This document shows positions 12,494 to 24,334 of a DNA stretch of 64,000 nucleotides, piece by piece. The notes beneath the pieces were generated by a model. That model had not been told where the DNA came from. It searched no databases and saw only the letters and a program-made list of their open reading frames with translations. Origin of the DNA: Kuschelorhynchus macadamiae (taxonomy: Eukaryota > Arthropoda > Insecta > Coleoptera > Curculionidae); contig JAUTXW010000326.1 in assembly GCA_030620095.1 (NCBI GenBank), positions 285,501-349,500 on the forward strand, in the 5' to 3' direction. The position numbers were made by a program, and so were the translations under genes. Numbering within the stretch: position 1 is the first letter of the stretch; every line of letters begins with the position of its first letter.

Positions 12494-12585
12494 CTTGGAA
12501 TAATGACGCGCGTTCAATATTTTGAATATATTGCTGTCAGATTACTGTAGTCTGGTGTAATTATTGCGTTTTGGTGTTATCTTTA

Positions 12586-12611
12586 TAAAGTTGTGTTAAG
12601 TTGCTGACAAA
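12586..12611 (+). repeat. Direct repeat flanking the transposase gene, 5' copy
   Basis: taaagttgtgttaagttgct and the following gacaaa recur in the same orientation at 13858-13884 with two small differences. The 5' copy lies immediately before the start codon. Confidence 0.75.
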
Positions 12612-12613
12612 AT

Positions 12614-13678
12614 ATGTTTGAGAATTATGAAAAGTATGATATGTTAAAATGTTACATATTATCTAACGAAGTTCCTGAAGCAGCTAGTGAATTATATTTT
12701 AATACATTTCCCGAGCGACGTCAACCGGATAACCGAATTTATCAAACATTAAAAAGTAATTTAGTAAATTACGGAAGTTTTAAAAAGTTAAGAACAAGAC
12801 ATTATGAACTAAAGGAAGAAAAGGAAATCCAGCAGCTAAATATAATTGGTGAGGTATTAGATCATCCTGGCACCTCCTCTCGAACATTGGCTAATATAAC
12901 GAATGTTCCAAAGACCACCGTTTTAAAAATACTCAAAAAACATAAATTCAAACCGTACAGAACGAGAAGAGTTCATCAACTCCGTGAAGGGGACGCCGCT
13001 AGAAGATTGAGATTTTGTCAGTGGTATGAGCAAAAATTCATGGAGAATGAGAATTTTCCATTAAATATTATTTGGAGTGATGAATCCAGAGTAGATACTT
13101 CTGGTATATTTAATAGATATAATTCATATCACTGGTCCACTGAAAATCCACACGTAGTTGTGCAACAAGACCGGCAAGGTCGGTGTGGATTCAATATATG
13201 GGTGGGGATATTCCGAGGAAGATTTGTGGGACCTTATTTTTACGATGGAAATTTAACTGCAGATGATTATGTAAATATTTTGCGCACATATATTGTCCCT
13301 TTGTTGGAAGACATACCTTTAGCTGATGCCAGAAATATCTACTATCAACAAGATGGTTGTCCCCCGCACAATGCAAGGATCACAACTGATCTTTTAAACT
13401 TCGAATTTCGAGAAAATTGGATTGGTACGTGGGGCCCCATACCTTGGCCTGCTAGGTCCTGTGACTTAACTCCCTTAGATTTTTTTTTGTGGGGAAGATT
13501 GAAGGACTTGATATTTAAAGGAAGAACCTTTCACACAAAAGAAGAATTGCAAGAGGCCACTAGGCAAGCTTTTGCATCTATTAGCCCAGTTGAACTAATA
13601 AATAGTTGCAACTCGGTACGCAAAAGATGCTTAGTTTGTATTCAACAGGGAGGGGCTCAATTTGAACAACTTCTCTAA
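12614..13678 (+). CDS. Mariner-like DD41D transposase, intact
   Basis: 354 residues, uninterrupted, starting at the first ATG inside the left inverted repeat. Residues about 5-60 match the insect helix-turn-helix region known as DUF4817 (EAASELYFNTFPERRQPD). A second helix-turn-helix covers about residues 72-112 (SRTLANITNVPKTTVLKIL). The DDE nuclease follows: D156 in IIWSDES, D247 in YYQQDGCPPHNA and D289 in the RSCDLTPLDFFLWG block. D247 and D289 are separated by 41 residues, giving a DD41D signature. The usual WPARSPDLTPLDFFLWG motif of insect IS630/Tc1/mariner relatives is nearly intact, with Pro replaced by Cys in SCDL. It would cut and re-insert the element at TA. It could belong to the reported DD41D families, but that needs a phylogeny. 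Confidence 0.93.
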   Translation: MFENYEKYDMLKCYILSNEVPEAASELYFNTFPERRQPDNRIYQTLKSNLVNYGSFKKLRTRHYELKEEKEIQQLNIIGEVLDHPGTSSRTLANITNVPKTTVLKILKKHKFKPYRTRRVHQLREGDAARRLRFCQWYEQKFMENENFPLNIIWSDESRVDTSGIFNRYNSYHWSTENPHVVVQQDRQGRCGFNIWVGIFRGRFVGPYFYDGNLTADDYVNILRTYIVPLLEDIPLADARNIYYQQDGCPPHNARITTDLLNFEFRENWIGTWGPIPWPARSCDLTPLDFFLWGRLKDLIFKGRTFHTKEELQEATRQAFASISPVELINSCNSVRKRCLVCIQQGGAQFEQLL

Positions 13679-13857
13679 ATATATTTATCAGAAACCTATC
13701 TAACTAAATACCTAGATTTTCATAATTATTTTTTATTTTCACTTGTAGCTGTAAATAGTAGTTTAGTTTGTTAATTTTGTTCAACTTTGCTATGTAAACA
13801 AAAAAAAATAAAAAAAATTAATAATAAATAATTAAAATAACGTTAGCTAGTGTTATT

Positions 13858-13884
13858 TAAAGTTGTGTTTAAGTTGCTAACAAA
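13858..13884 (+). repeat. Direct repeat flanking the transposase gene, 3' copy
   Basis: Same-orientation copy of 12586-12611, lying between the stop codon and the right inverted repeat. Confidence 0.75.
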
Positions 13885-13933
13885 CTATAAATCTTAACAA
13901 TACATAATTGAGATATTGTCATCACAAATCAAA

Positions 13934-14395
13934 GCCTACTTCGATGTAAACCAAAAACACCTAATATTTTCGTTATTTTTGAAAATAAGTACCTACAACT
14001 TTATATCACTGAAAAGGGCTAAACGCGAGCATTTTTTATAATTTATAGCCAACTATGATTTCCATTTGAAAAAAAAAAGTTTTGCCTATTTATGATAAAA
14101 CGGACAACTATAGAAAAAATCTGAGTATGCCACTGGATTGCACATAAAAAAGTGCCTTTAGAATGTCTTTGCAGAATGTTAATATTCCGCAAAATAAAAA
14201 AGTTATGGACAATTTTCAAAATGGCCGAAAATTGAAAAACGCCCTATATCTCAGTTGGCAGTGAAAATATCGGCAGGCGGTTTTTGCCATTAAACATTTC
14301 TCAGAAATCGAGCCCCTGACACCTAAGTCAGTTTTGCTCTATCTAGTCAGGAAATAGGTTTTCTCTGTTAAAACAGACCAATTTCGACCACCCTG
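13934..14395 (-). repeat. Right terminal inverted repeat of the mariner-like element (462 bp)
   Basis: Inverted partner of 12032-12493, followed by the TA duplication at 14396-14397. Confidence 0.9.
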
Positions 14396-14397
14396 TA

Positions 14398-16692
14398 CAC
14401 CTCAACAAGCCTTACAACTTTGGTATGAAAAAGTTTTTTCTCTTTCCCATAACAGCAGAGATATTAGACTTTATCGCACTGAAAAACCACCCTGTATATA
14501 AAATATGCGATAAAATGAAATTTTGTACTACTACTTTAACATTTCTAATGGTAATTTTACAATATTATAAGCAAAGTAATTGTAAAAGTTTAATTGAACA
14601 TAATATAAGAGAGTAAAAATTGTGACCTAACTAAGAACTCACGGTGTTGCTTTAGGCAAGTACTAGGCTTTAAATCTCAAAAAGTATCATAAAAAAATAA
14701 AGGAATTTCTTATTTGAAAACTTTGTTGAAAAATATTTAGATAAAAAGTTGTGCTTTGGTCAATCACATTATAATAACAGATTTTATCAAATTAACTAAA
14801 AATCACATATTTTACAGATGTTTAACAAAATTTAACAGATTTTAAAGGTGATTCCAAAAAATTATCTATAGTATGCCTCAACAGCTCCTGACTTTCTGTT
14901 GGGAAAGCGGATTAGTGCAAGCTCAATAAAAAACATTCCTAAGCGAAATGTATGAAATAGCAATAAACGTCTTATTATTATTATTATTTTTATTATCTGT
15001 ATAGTCATTGGTCTAAAACTGAGATGTTATGAGATTTGTTTGTGCATTAAGATGCCTAGATAAAAAGGAGGCCAAACAAATATTTTTTTCGGTTATGATT
15101 GGGGGCATAGACACTTAAATTTAAACACCCCTATTCACTAAAGAGGTTTAAGGTTAGACCAGGTTTAACTTACAGTTATAGATTTAAAATTACATTTTAA
15201 ACAATTGAACATATAATTACCATGGTAAGTAGACCTGGTTTAATTATTAAACCTTTTTAGTGAATACGAGGGCTATGTCTACATTATTACATAAATAAAT
15301 TGACGAAACTCGAAAACGACCCGATTTTAATACTTTTACACGAAGTTAAAAAAAAATACTATTATTTCCTAAAAAAGTGCTACTATATCAAAATATTTAA
15401 AAATTATGCTGTATACATTAATGTAGTCAGTATATTTATGTCAAAATTAACATATATTGTATACATAAAATTATCAATATTATCATTTTATTAAACATTG
15501 ATATCCTTTTCTTTTTCGTTTTGATTCTTATTATGTCTAGTATTATCTATTTTTTATTTTGTTTCTTTTAAGTGAATATATAATTCTATAATTATTTTTA
15601 AAAAAGAAAAAACTTCAATTAAAACGTTATAAAAATGTTTACTTACTGATTATTTGTATGATACATTTCTATATTTAACTTAACTCTACATATCATTGGC
15701 CAATCTAACTCATGGCAGGGCCTATCACAGGTTTTGAAATTCTGGTCTGAAAATAAAAACATAAATGTGTAAAACTTTCAGTTTCAATTTCTATCAAGTA
15801 ATGGGATAGATCATAAAAGTATTATCTAATACAGACAAAGAAAACTGAAAACTTATAAACAGTGTTGAAAACTTCGTTTCAAAGGCTTAAATCAAGTTAA
15901 GTAAAATATTCCTAGAATTAATTTTCCACAGTACAAACCTAAACTTGGTTTCTTTTATCAAACCGAGAAGTGCATTCTTCTTCTAAGTATAGATTTGATA
16001 ATCGAATTCTGAGTTTTATTTCCAGTTATGAAGAGTTTTCTTTTTTATTCATGTTTAACACCTTTCCTCGTCATACAAACGTTACAAAGAAGTTTATGTT
16101 AGATAATATTCACCGGTTTGTGGATGATCTAGCTCTAAGTCTATCCAAGTTTAAGATAGAATGCATGTAAACAAAAGTGATTGTGAGTGCAACACAGCTT
16201 TCAAAGTTTTCTAAACACTTATGTTATAATCAGTTACCCGTATTTCCCGCAAAACCACTTTTGTTTACATACACATCTTGAATTTGGGTGGGCTTCAGCA
16301 TGAAATCTGCGCTGGTGAAAATAATCGTTGATTGATATTCCGTTTAAGCTTTTCGGTTAGGATAACACCTTCAACTCGCATACATGTCTTTACTGTCCAA
16401 CGTTCACGTCGGATGTATGTGTATGCCGATTTTGATCATAATCCACTAACTTTTAAGTAATAATTTCATATGTTCAGAGATTTTTTACTCCTTCACCTAA
16501 AGCGACCAAAGCAACTAGAATAAAGGTCTGCCTATAAATAAAAATATCTATATACTATCTCAACGTTTTAGACAATTAAGCCATTAAGGGCGTTCATTCC
16601 ACATTTTTTTAATTCATATATTTACTTTGGCTTCAGTCTCCTGGTGATAAGACTGTCAATAATTTAGTTTCAGTAGAGTCCCTATAACATTT
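14398..16692. other. AT-rich stretch with one MITE, no gene recognised
   Basis: Holds the right part of a possible older element (ccctgtatat at 14490), a MITE at 15127-15272, and an ATT-rich run at about 14970-15000. The short open frames (14425, 15300 and 15970 onward) show no domain and have intron-like composition. Confidence 0.5.
15127..15272. mobile_element. Short MITE with about 45-bp terminal inverted repeats
   Basis: The left end starts cccctattcactaaagaggt. The right end is its diverged inverted partner (ttagtgaatacgaggg). Both arms also share the accaggt(t/c)taactta region, so most of the 146 bp folds into one hairpin. There is no coding capacity. The family is not assigned. Confidence 0.7.
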
Positions 16693-17855
16693 TTACTGAC
16701 ACATATGTATGGGAGAATCCCGATGTTCTGAAGGGTCCACTTGTTTTTTAAATAATAAGCTAAAATCTTGTAAATGGCATGTTTCTCTATGTTCGTATTT
16801 AGAAATAGGTAGCAGAGAGACGCAGGAAAACAACGGACTTAGAGAGTCACCCTGGAAGACTGCTCTTTTCAACACAATAGACTGTCTCTGTTTGCATTTT
16901 GGTTCTTTCAGATGCTTTGGAAAATATTGATTCGAATCGTAGTAGTGGTGCGGGTACGGTAAGTGTTCTTAGTAGGTGCAATAGTAGTTCATACGATGTT
17001 GTGTCGAAGGTTTTCATATAATCGATCCAGGTCATTATTATTATTACTGTTAGTATTTGTTTTTAGCTTTAGCCATCTCAGTAAATATTATACTGGTTTA
17101 CCATATGGTAGGGGACTATGCCAAGCAATATTATTGATTAAGATAACTGCCTTTTCGATCAGAATGTACAGGTTACATGATAAATCCAATAGTTTTAAAT
17201 TTTCCTTTAGATATTTCGGAATAATACCAGTAGCAGATATAATTACTGTACAACGAAAACCTTCTCGAGCTTCCACATCAGATTTATTTCATCACTCAAG
17301 TCTTGATATTTGCGTCTTTTCTCGGATATTGCACTGCAAGATTATGCGTGTTGGGTACTGCAATGTCTATTAGAAAAGCCTCCTAAAGTTCTTTGTCTCT
17401 GAAAACTATATCAGGTCTGTTGTTCAGTATTTATCAAAATAAAGGGTCTTTTAGAGTCTCATACTGGTTATGCAACATATTTGTAACATCTGACTCTTTC
17501 AGATGGCAGTCCTAAATTCAATCTCATAGGCTGATGAACAAGCTGCAACCTGATTATACACAGCTTTAGTTTGAGCAGAAGCTACTGCTAGGTTTAGGGG
17601 CGTATAGTTAAAGTCGGCCAAGCATATACTGCGGTGTAAAAGAGATTTATATTGGATTTGATAAAAATACTCTCTCAGAAATTTAATTTGCTTATTGTGG
17701 AGATTCTTCACATCTATTAACCTCTACCTCCTTTTCTAAATGTTGCGAGTTCCACTCTTATTTTTCTCATAACGTCCTCTAAATCCGTGACAGACCAAGA
17801 AATAACTCCAAATGAATACGTCAAGAGAGCAATTGCAAACGAGCTTATTGCCTTA
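16693..17855 (-). pseudogene. R4/Dong-like non-LTR retrotransposon remnant, modules permuted
   Basis: Read on the minus strand, 17855-17715 encodes the end of a reverse transcriptase (LLTYSFGVISWSVTDLEDV), and 17711-17499 the linker. About 17440-17290 carries the restriction-like endonuclease core (NNRPDIVFRDK, then a stop, then FLIDIAVPNTHNL). 17276-17088 carries the C-terminal ISATGIIPKYL block. Downstream of that, 17035-16847 has the reverse transcriptase WIDYMKTFD motif and 16875-16693 the FQGDSLSPLFSC motif, which normally precede all the others. Stops and frame changes make it non-functional. The C-terminal motifs fit the R4/Dong/NeSL-like group with a PD-(D/E)xK endonuclease. The clade assignment is from motif recall only. 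Confidence 0.65.
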
Positions 17856-20634
17856 AATAGATGTTTGCTATTTATTTCAATTTTACATATTTTGCTTAGT
17901 CTATATTGTTATATTATTATTATTTTTATTGATATTATTATTTTCTCGGTCTTCGGGTTATTATTATATAGCAGAACTACGTCGGACATCCATACAATGT
18001 TAAAACGCAGGCCTGTGCTAATTGCTCAGAAACGACCTAATAATCGATGCGAATTGATGTGTGACTGATATTTACAGTATTGCATTTACTTATAGATACT
18101 GAGCTCCACCTTCAAGTCTTTAATACAACTAATCAGCTTTTTACTTGATTAGATGAGTACTTATATTAATATTATTATTATTATTATGACTTCTTGTCTC
18201 ACAGTATTCCTGTTATTATTATTATTCCCATTTTTATAATATATTTTTCAAACAATAAAATGTCATTATGAATAATGAACCAACTGTTTAAACATTATTA
18301 TTTTTTATTATCTAATTAATATATATTAAAGAATTCATACTTGTCAAAGATAAATAAGTACTTAATCTTAGTTTCCAGGTAACTGTTTTACAGTATTTAC
18401 GAAATGATATTGATATTACTATTGGTAACTTCCGGCTAAACATATACCAGTATTCTTAACGTGTAAAAAAACTACTTTCGCTTTCATTCCACAGGTCGTG
18501 TGCTTGTTTTTCGTCGGTATGCTGTAAGATTTCTCAGATATACAGATGACTAAAGCGGAGAATCCTCTTTTATGGTCAGGTCTAGCAAATTTTTACTTAA
18601 ACATATATTATTTACTCGAGAGAATTATGATCATAATATGCTAAACAGAACCAATATGCAAAAACAAAAGAAGGATTTTGCAGACTTGAGTATCTCTATA
18701 GTAATTTAGAGAATAAACATTTCTTTGTTGACTAGTCTTTAAATTATTTAAGAAATCGTGAAGTATCAGTCGAGATTTTATTATTTTTCTTTCTCACAGG
18801 TCTATTGTGATTTTGGTTAGGAAATCACAAGGCGCTAATTGCAATGAGAATACACCTCATATCGAATCGATAAGGGAAAACCACCCAGCAAGTGAAATAC
18901 TAAATTGAAAATTAACCTGCGATGATGTCGAACCTGGCCATAATGCCATACATGACATTTAAATAGATAAATAAATAAATAAAATTTGTTCATTATTTTT
19001 ATTCAGATAATTCTCCACCGAATATCATTCGTACATAAAAATTGACCAGACAATTCTAAAAAAAAATCGTGTGCATATAAAAAACCTATTCGCGTCTTTT
19101 CTAAATTTTTTCAAAAAAATAGCCCTCCTTTTTCGAATTCGGCCCATTTTAATATTGACCCAATAAAGAAAGTAAACTTGTAGTTTTCTGGCAACACGAT
19201 GTGTTTCAGAATTTTCCGTAATTTTTATGCACATGGTATTATAAGTGAAAAACGGTTTCGATAAAAAGTTATAAAAAAATTTTTATAAGTCGTGGTCAAC
19301 TTATTTCTGCAAGAGAATGAAACACAAATATAAATTAATTACATTACTTTTAACGGACTGAATATAATTTTAATTTCTTCATAATTAAAATCGACGACCG
19401 GTCTAGTAAAAAAAAATTAGATTCATATACATAAAAAGTGTGAATATTATTGGCCTTGTGGCCCAATATGTTATGAATGTATTGATTTACTCTTACTTCA
19501 TTACTGAACCAAAAGAATGTCCGTCATTGATATGTTATACAGGGCGTCCTCAGTTAAGGTTAACTATATTATAAAGTATTCTTCATAAAAATTTAGCTTG
19601 TTCAAAAAATAGAATTCACTTTAAAAAAGATAGTTTCTATTGTATAGAGAGTAAAATATGTACTGATTAAATACTTTGTTTCTTATTTATAAGTAAAATG
19701 CTCTAAAAAAGCTGCTTAGAATCACTTCCCCATTGAAAATCTAAAATTTCCAGTAAATATAATTTAAAAAGCGCTTTTCCCTATTGATTAACTGTTTTAC
19801 CTGTATGTCACAAATCAAATATTTTAAAAATATCATTGTTATTATTGACGTTTGATGCCCACTAGGCGTGCAGCTCGCCCTCTAAAAGCCATGAAAATAG
19901 TTTAAGTGACAAAGTTAAGCTTAACAGGACAAATGAAGTATATATGGATAGGTCTTGATGAATAGATTTCCCACTTCACACAAAAATATCAGATTTTGGC
20001 GGAAAATTTGTGAACAGATTCTGACTCCAATTTAGTATAAAGAATCAATAAGCTTGGAATTAACAATATAACGAATCTTCGTGTTATCAAAGTATGCCCT
20101 TGTATCGACGCTAACTTACCATTTAGTGAACTTTGAAACTGCAGTGGCGAGTGTCCAAATTTTCAGCAAAAATTATTACATTTATCTTAAGACTAAATAA
20201 GTACAAAAATAAGTTAATTGAGATTTAAAAAAACCCTCCTAGTTACTATTATCGAAAAAATGACAATAAATCAAAATTGCGGAGCTCATCGAGATCGACA
20301 AGAATAACAATCAATAATTTGTGTCTATCTTTGTTAGATTCAGAGAAATTCAAAAAATTTGACCTTTTAGCGCCGGATTTAAACTTTGGGGAAAACTTCT
20401 GCACCAATAATCTACTCATCATGACCTATCACTACATACCTCTTTTGCCCGGTTTGCTTAACTTTGCCACTCAAGTTATAACATCGATAGCGAGCTGTAG
20501 GCCTCTACTAATTTAAACCGAATAACTGAGCCAAATTTTTTCAAGATAATTTAAATTAAGATTCATACTTAAAGTTATTGAACACTTTCTTTCTCGAATT
20601 TGAAGATGAAAATTTAGAGCATAGATACAAAGCC
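17856..20634. other. AT-rich stretch with ATT-type low complexity, no gene recognised
   Basis: Contains ATT/TAT simple runs (about 17910-17950 and 18160-18230) and a mariner-type terminus-like string (tatacagggcg) at 19536. No reading frame with a recognisable domain was found on either strand. Confidence 0.5.
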
Positions 20635-20790
20635 TATTTTCAGCAAGACGAATATTATGCTCATTCAACACTTTAAGAGCGAGAGCGGCTAGACAGACAT
20701 TTTCCTGAAATAGATAGGTAGGTTTGACTCTATTTACTGGCTTCCAAGTTCCCTGACCTGTAGTTCCATTCTTTAAGGATTTTAGAGAGA
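20635..20790 (+). pseudogene. Decayed mariner-like transposase fragment
   Basis: One frame reads YFQQDEYYAHSTL, a stop, then a piece ending RHFPEIDR, then LYLLASKFPDL, a stop, and FHSLRILE. The spacing and residues fit the second and third catalytic regions of insect IS630/mariner transposases (QQD.A..H.A, then RSPDLTPLDFFL). Several stops and loss of the third acidic residue show long decay. Only this fragment could be recognised. Confidence 0.45.
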
Positions 20791-20949
20791 GGAAGTGTAA
20801 TTATTTAAGCTATTGCTCAAATTAATCAATAAAAGGTTTATTTTGTGTAAGAAAAATCTGAAAGGCTTTTGGAAAAGTACGTTCAACTCGGTGACTTTCA
20901 AGTAACATAAGTTGTAGGAGTAGTACTCCCTTTTGCCTCTAATTAACTT

Positions 20950-20976
20950 TAATAATAATAAATAATAATAATAAAT
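20950..20976. repeat. (TAA)n tail of the non-LTR retrotransposon
   Basis: TAATAATAATAAATAATAAT and a few more units, positioned as the 3' end of the minus-strand element. Confidence 0.6.
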
Positions 20977-21222
20977 TTTATTTACTAAATCATTATCACA
21001 TAACAATAACAATATCACAATTCAATAGTTCTAGCCTAACATAATGATATGCACCTAGGTCTACAACACCTGTATGCGCAACTAAATTTTATTTGTAGGT
21101 ATATGTATATAAATCGTAACATAATTAATTTGTTATAGCTTGCTATACTTAATAGTTTCAGTAATTACTTTTATTCAAACATGATTATCACAGAATGTGG
21201 TTTACTGTAGCACATTAATTAA

Positions 21223-24200
21223 TTAGACAGAATTAGACAATAACTCTTGTAAATGTACATCATTATGATAAATAAAATGTTTACATTTCTTAATAAATAC
21301 TGAGTATTTAGTTACTTGCTTAATATTATGTGGTAACAGATTAAATATCTTGGGTGCTAACACAGTTACATATCTCTGATTGGAATCAAATTGTCTAAAA
21401 AGTACAATTAACATTCGATTTACATTGTGCCTTGTTAGGTAGCAATGTTTTATAAAGTTTTTATTTTTTATTTTAAAACAATACTATTAATTATAATAAT
21501 ACTATAATACTATACTAACTATAATTACTAAGGAAGTATAGATTTTTAATATTTAGTATGTCCTCACTGTAGAGAAGTTTGGTTGAGTATAATCTATCTT
21601 TAAATAAAATAACTTTTAAAATATAATTTTGGATTGTTTTTAATTTATTTAACGAGTTGTCATATAGTCCCCCCAAACGATAATACCATATCTCAATAAT
21701 GATTCTTCCAGGGACCGGTACACTTGAAGAAGCAATCTTTTGGGAATTATTCTCCTAATCAAGTAAAATTTATGAATTAGCCCTCGAAGTTTATTAGTTA
21801 AGTTATCTACATGACCATTCCATTTCAGGTGCTTATCAACCATCAAACCCAGGTACTTTTTACTTGGAGCCTCACGGACAGTAAGATTTGAGTTGGCGAG
21901 TTTTATAAAGTCATAATTAGGCCGGTTTGCCTCAGTTAGAGAAAAAGCAATATATACTGTTTTATTAGTATTTAATGTTAATTTGTTTTTATCTAGCCAA
22001 TTTTTCACTTTTTGAAGCCCCATACTAGTCCTTGTCCTCACGGTATCCCAGTTCCCACCCCTGAATAACAAGACTGTGTCATCGGCATAGGAAATAGACA
22101 CACCATTAATATCCCATAGATTGACCCAACAAAGAATTTATATACACTATGAAAAGCAAGGACACAAGTACTGTGCCCTGTGGAACTCCCGTTTGAACAA
22201 TTAGAGGGTAACTGATGGTGCCGCTATACTTAACCATTTGTTTCCTGTCCGTCAAATAACTGTTAAAGATATCTAACACTGTACCTCTCACTCCATAATG
22301 CAGTAAAACCTCCAAAAGGAGATTATGTGGTACAGAGTCGAATGCCTTCGCCAGATCAAGAAAAATAGCTATACAATTATCTTTTGCATCCATATATTTT
22401 TTTACATTATCTACTAATTCAAGCATGGCATCATTTGTGCAAATACCCTTCATAAATCCGAATTGCATTTTATTTAGGGCATTTATTGATATTAGATAGT
22501 CATACAATCTACTCTTTAGACATTTTTCGAATATTTTTGCAAATGTTGTAATTGAACTGATGGGTCGGTAGTTAGAAATGTCAGTTTTGATTCCTTGCTT
22601 TTTAAATATTGGAGTTACCACAGTGGTTTTCAGTGACAGTGGGATCTTACATGTGGAAAAAATAAGGTTTATTATGTGTACTAAAGGTTTCAAAATATAT
22701 TGGTGGTATGTTTTAATTAATTTAAAAGTAACACCATCTATCCCAGGGGAACATTGGTTTTTAAACTACCTATATGCAATATCAACTCTTTTTCGGTTAC
22801 AGGGCTTATTGTCATAGATTGAACAGGATCGGGATAATTATTATTTAACATGTTTGCTATGATGGGATCTGATATTTTGTTAGCTAAGTTTGCTCCTACA
22901 TTTATATAATGATTATTACAATAATTTGCTGCCTGAGTGTCACATGAAAAATGTTTGCCATTACTATCATTTATATATAAATCATTTCGTTTTTTATTGT
23001 TTGACTCATTTGCAGCCTCATTTATCACTTTGTAGATTTTCTTTAGATTGTTACCGCTTTCTACTATTTTATTTTTGTAACAATGATGTTTTGCTTGTTC
23101 TATGATTTTATTAACCTGATTTCGATAATTTCTATACTTCTGTAGTAGAACAATGTTATTTTTATCCTTTATTAAACGGTTTTTTAGTTTGTCCCTAAAT
23201 TTAATAGAATTAACAATACCATTTGTGATCCATGGCTTGAGCTTTTTCAGATTAAAGCAATTGAAAACTTTTTTATTCTTACTTTTATTATATAATGACA
23301 TAAATCTATCCTCAAATGTCTGATATGCCATTTCAGCATCTTCCAATATAATAACGTCCTCCAAATTTTTGGCTCTACTCATATTTTCAAATTTTTGGTT
23401 ATCAAATGTTATTTTTTCATGTATTTGTTGCCTGTTACTTGGGACCACATCTTCATCAATATTTAAATCAAGTTGAATAGGATAGTGATCTGTGATAGCA
23501 GTATCGATTACAAAAGCATTTTCCAGCAGTTTTGCTGCCTTTAATCTTTTTCTGATGAAAATGTGGTCAATACAGCTTTTACTTTGCCTAGTCACTCTAG
23601 TATATGAATTGATACAAGATTGAAAGCCAAGAGATGATAGGATTGATGTGTACCTGACTACCGAGTTTTTTGTGTGGTTTAATATATCAAAATTTATATC
23701 GCCTAAGAATAATTCGATGTTGTTATTGTTTAAGCCGTTAAGGTGTGTCTCAATATCTGACAAAAATTGGTCCTCGTTGGAGGAGGGAGATCTATAACAA
23801 GCGATTAGCATGAAATTTATGTTGTGTAACTTAAATACAATACTACTTACAGTTATTTTGGTTAGAGGCAATGCAATATGTGTCACTTCAAAATCAATGA
23901 TACTGTTTACAAAGATAAGAACGCCATCATTTTGATTTTTCATACTTCCGTTGCAAACAGTTTCAAAACCCGGTATTGTAAAATTCTTCACATCATACAC
24001 ACGCCAGGTTTCACTAAACACTATAATATCTAAATCCTTTATTTCAAAAGATTCTAGGAACGCTATGAAGGAATCAAAATTTTTTTGAGCGCTGCATATG
24101 TTGATGTGAAGAACCCTAAGCAACTTTTCTTTGTTCTTTGTATTAATATAAAAGTCTTTGTATTCGTCCATATCACATCGTACATCACTAATATTTTCAA

Positions 24201-24330
24201 GTTCTTGTTCATGATCTATTTCATCCAAAACTTCTATTTCTCCAACATCCATAAAACTCAGGTCAAGGATTTGGTGTGATAGTCTATTCCTTCCGTAGTT
24301 TTTGCTTCCTTTCCCAGATGTAATGTACAC
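21223..24330 (-). pseudogene. Non-LTR retrotransposon ORF2: AP endonuclease and reverse transcriptase
   Basis: 24330-22738 is open for about 530 codons and begins with an APE-type endonuclease: LHINICSAQ, FSETW, ACYRSPSS, LGDINFDI and the late DHYPIQLDLN. The reverse transcriptase follows at 22693-22106 with NYRPIS, FLDLAKAFDSVPH and QTGVPQGTV. A one-base frameshift occurs just before SISYADDTVLLF, the catalytic YADD (near 22101). A second frameshift near 21665, in a run of six G (the open frame needs seven), separates VYRSLEESLLRYGIIVWG from the downstream KLKTIQNYILKV. After a stop near 21523 the C-terminal tail at 21480-21223 holds APKIFNLLPHNIK. The catalytic residues survive, so the decay looks moderate. 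The first codon of the long frame is GTG, so the true start is uncertain. Confidence 0.85.
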
Positions 24331-24334
24331 TCGT

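Larger units (their letters stand above)
12032..14395 (+). mobile_element. Complete mariner-like (IS630/Tc1/mariner) transposon with long terminal inverted repeats
   Basis: A 2,364-bp element bounded by TA. Its ends begin ccgggtggtcg and end cgaccaccctg. It carries one intact transposase gene at 12614-13678 between two inverted repeats of 462 bp each (12032-12493 and 13934-14395). The two repeats are nearly identical as read; visible differences include the second terminal base or two and single substitutions such as gtcatggg versus gtcagggg. With an intact gene and matching ends it may still be mobile. Confidence 0.92.

Noticed and set aside
16963..17373. 136-codon plus-strand frame
   Set aside because: It is antisense to the R4/Dong-like remnant, whose conserved motifs are on the minus strand.
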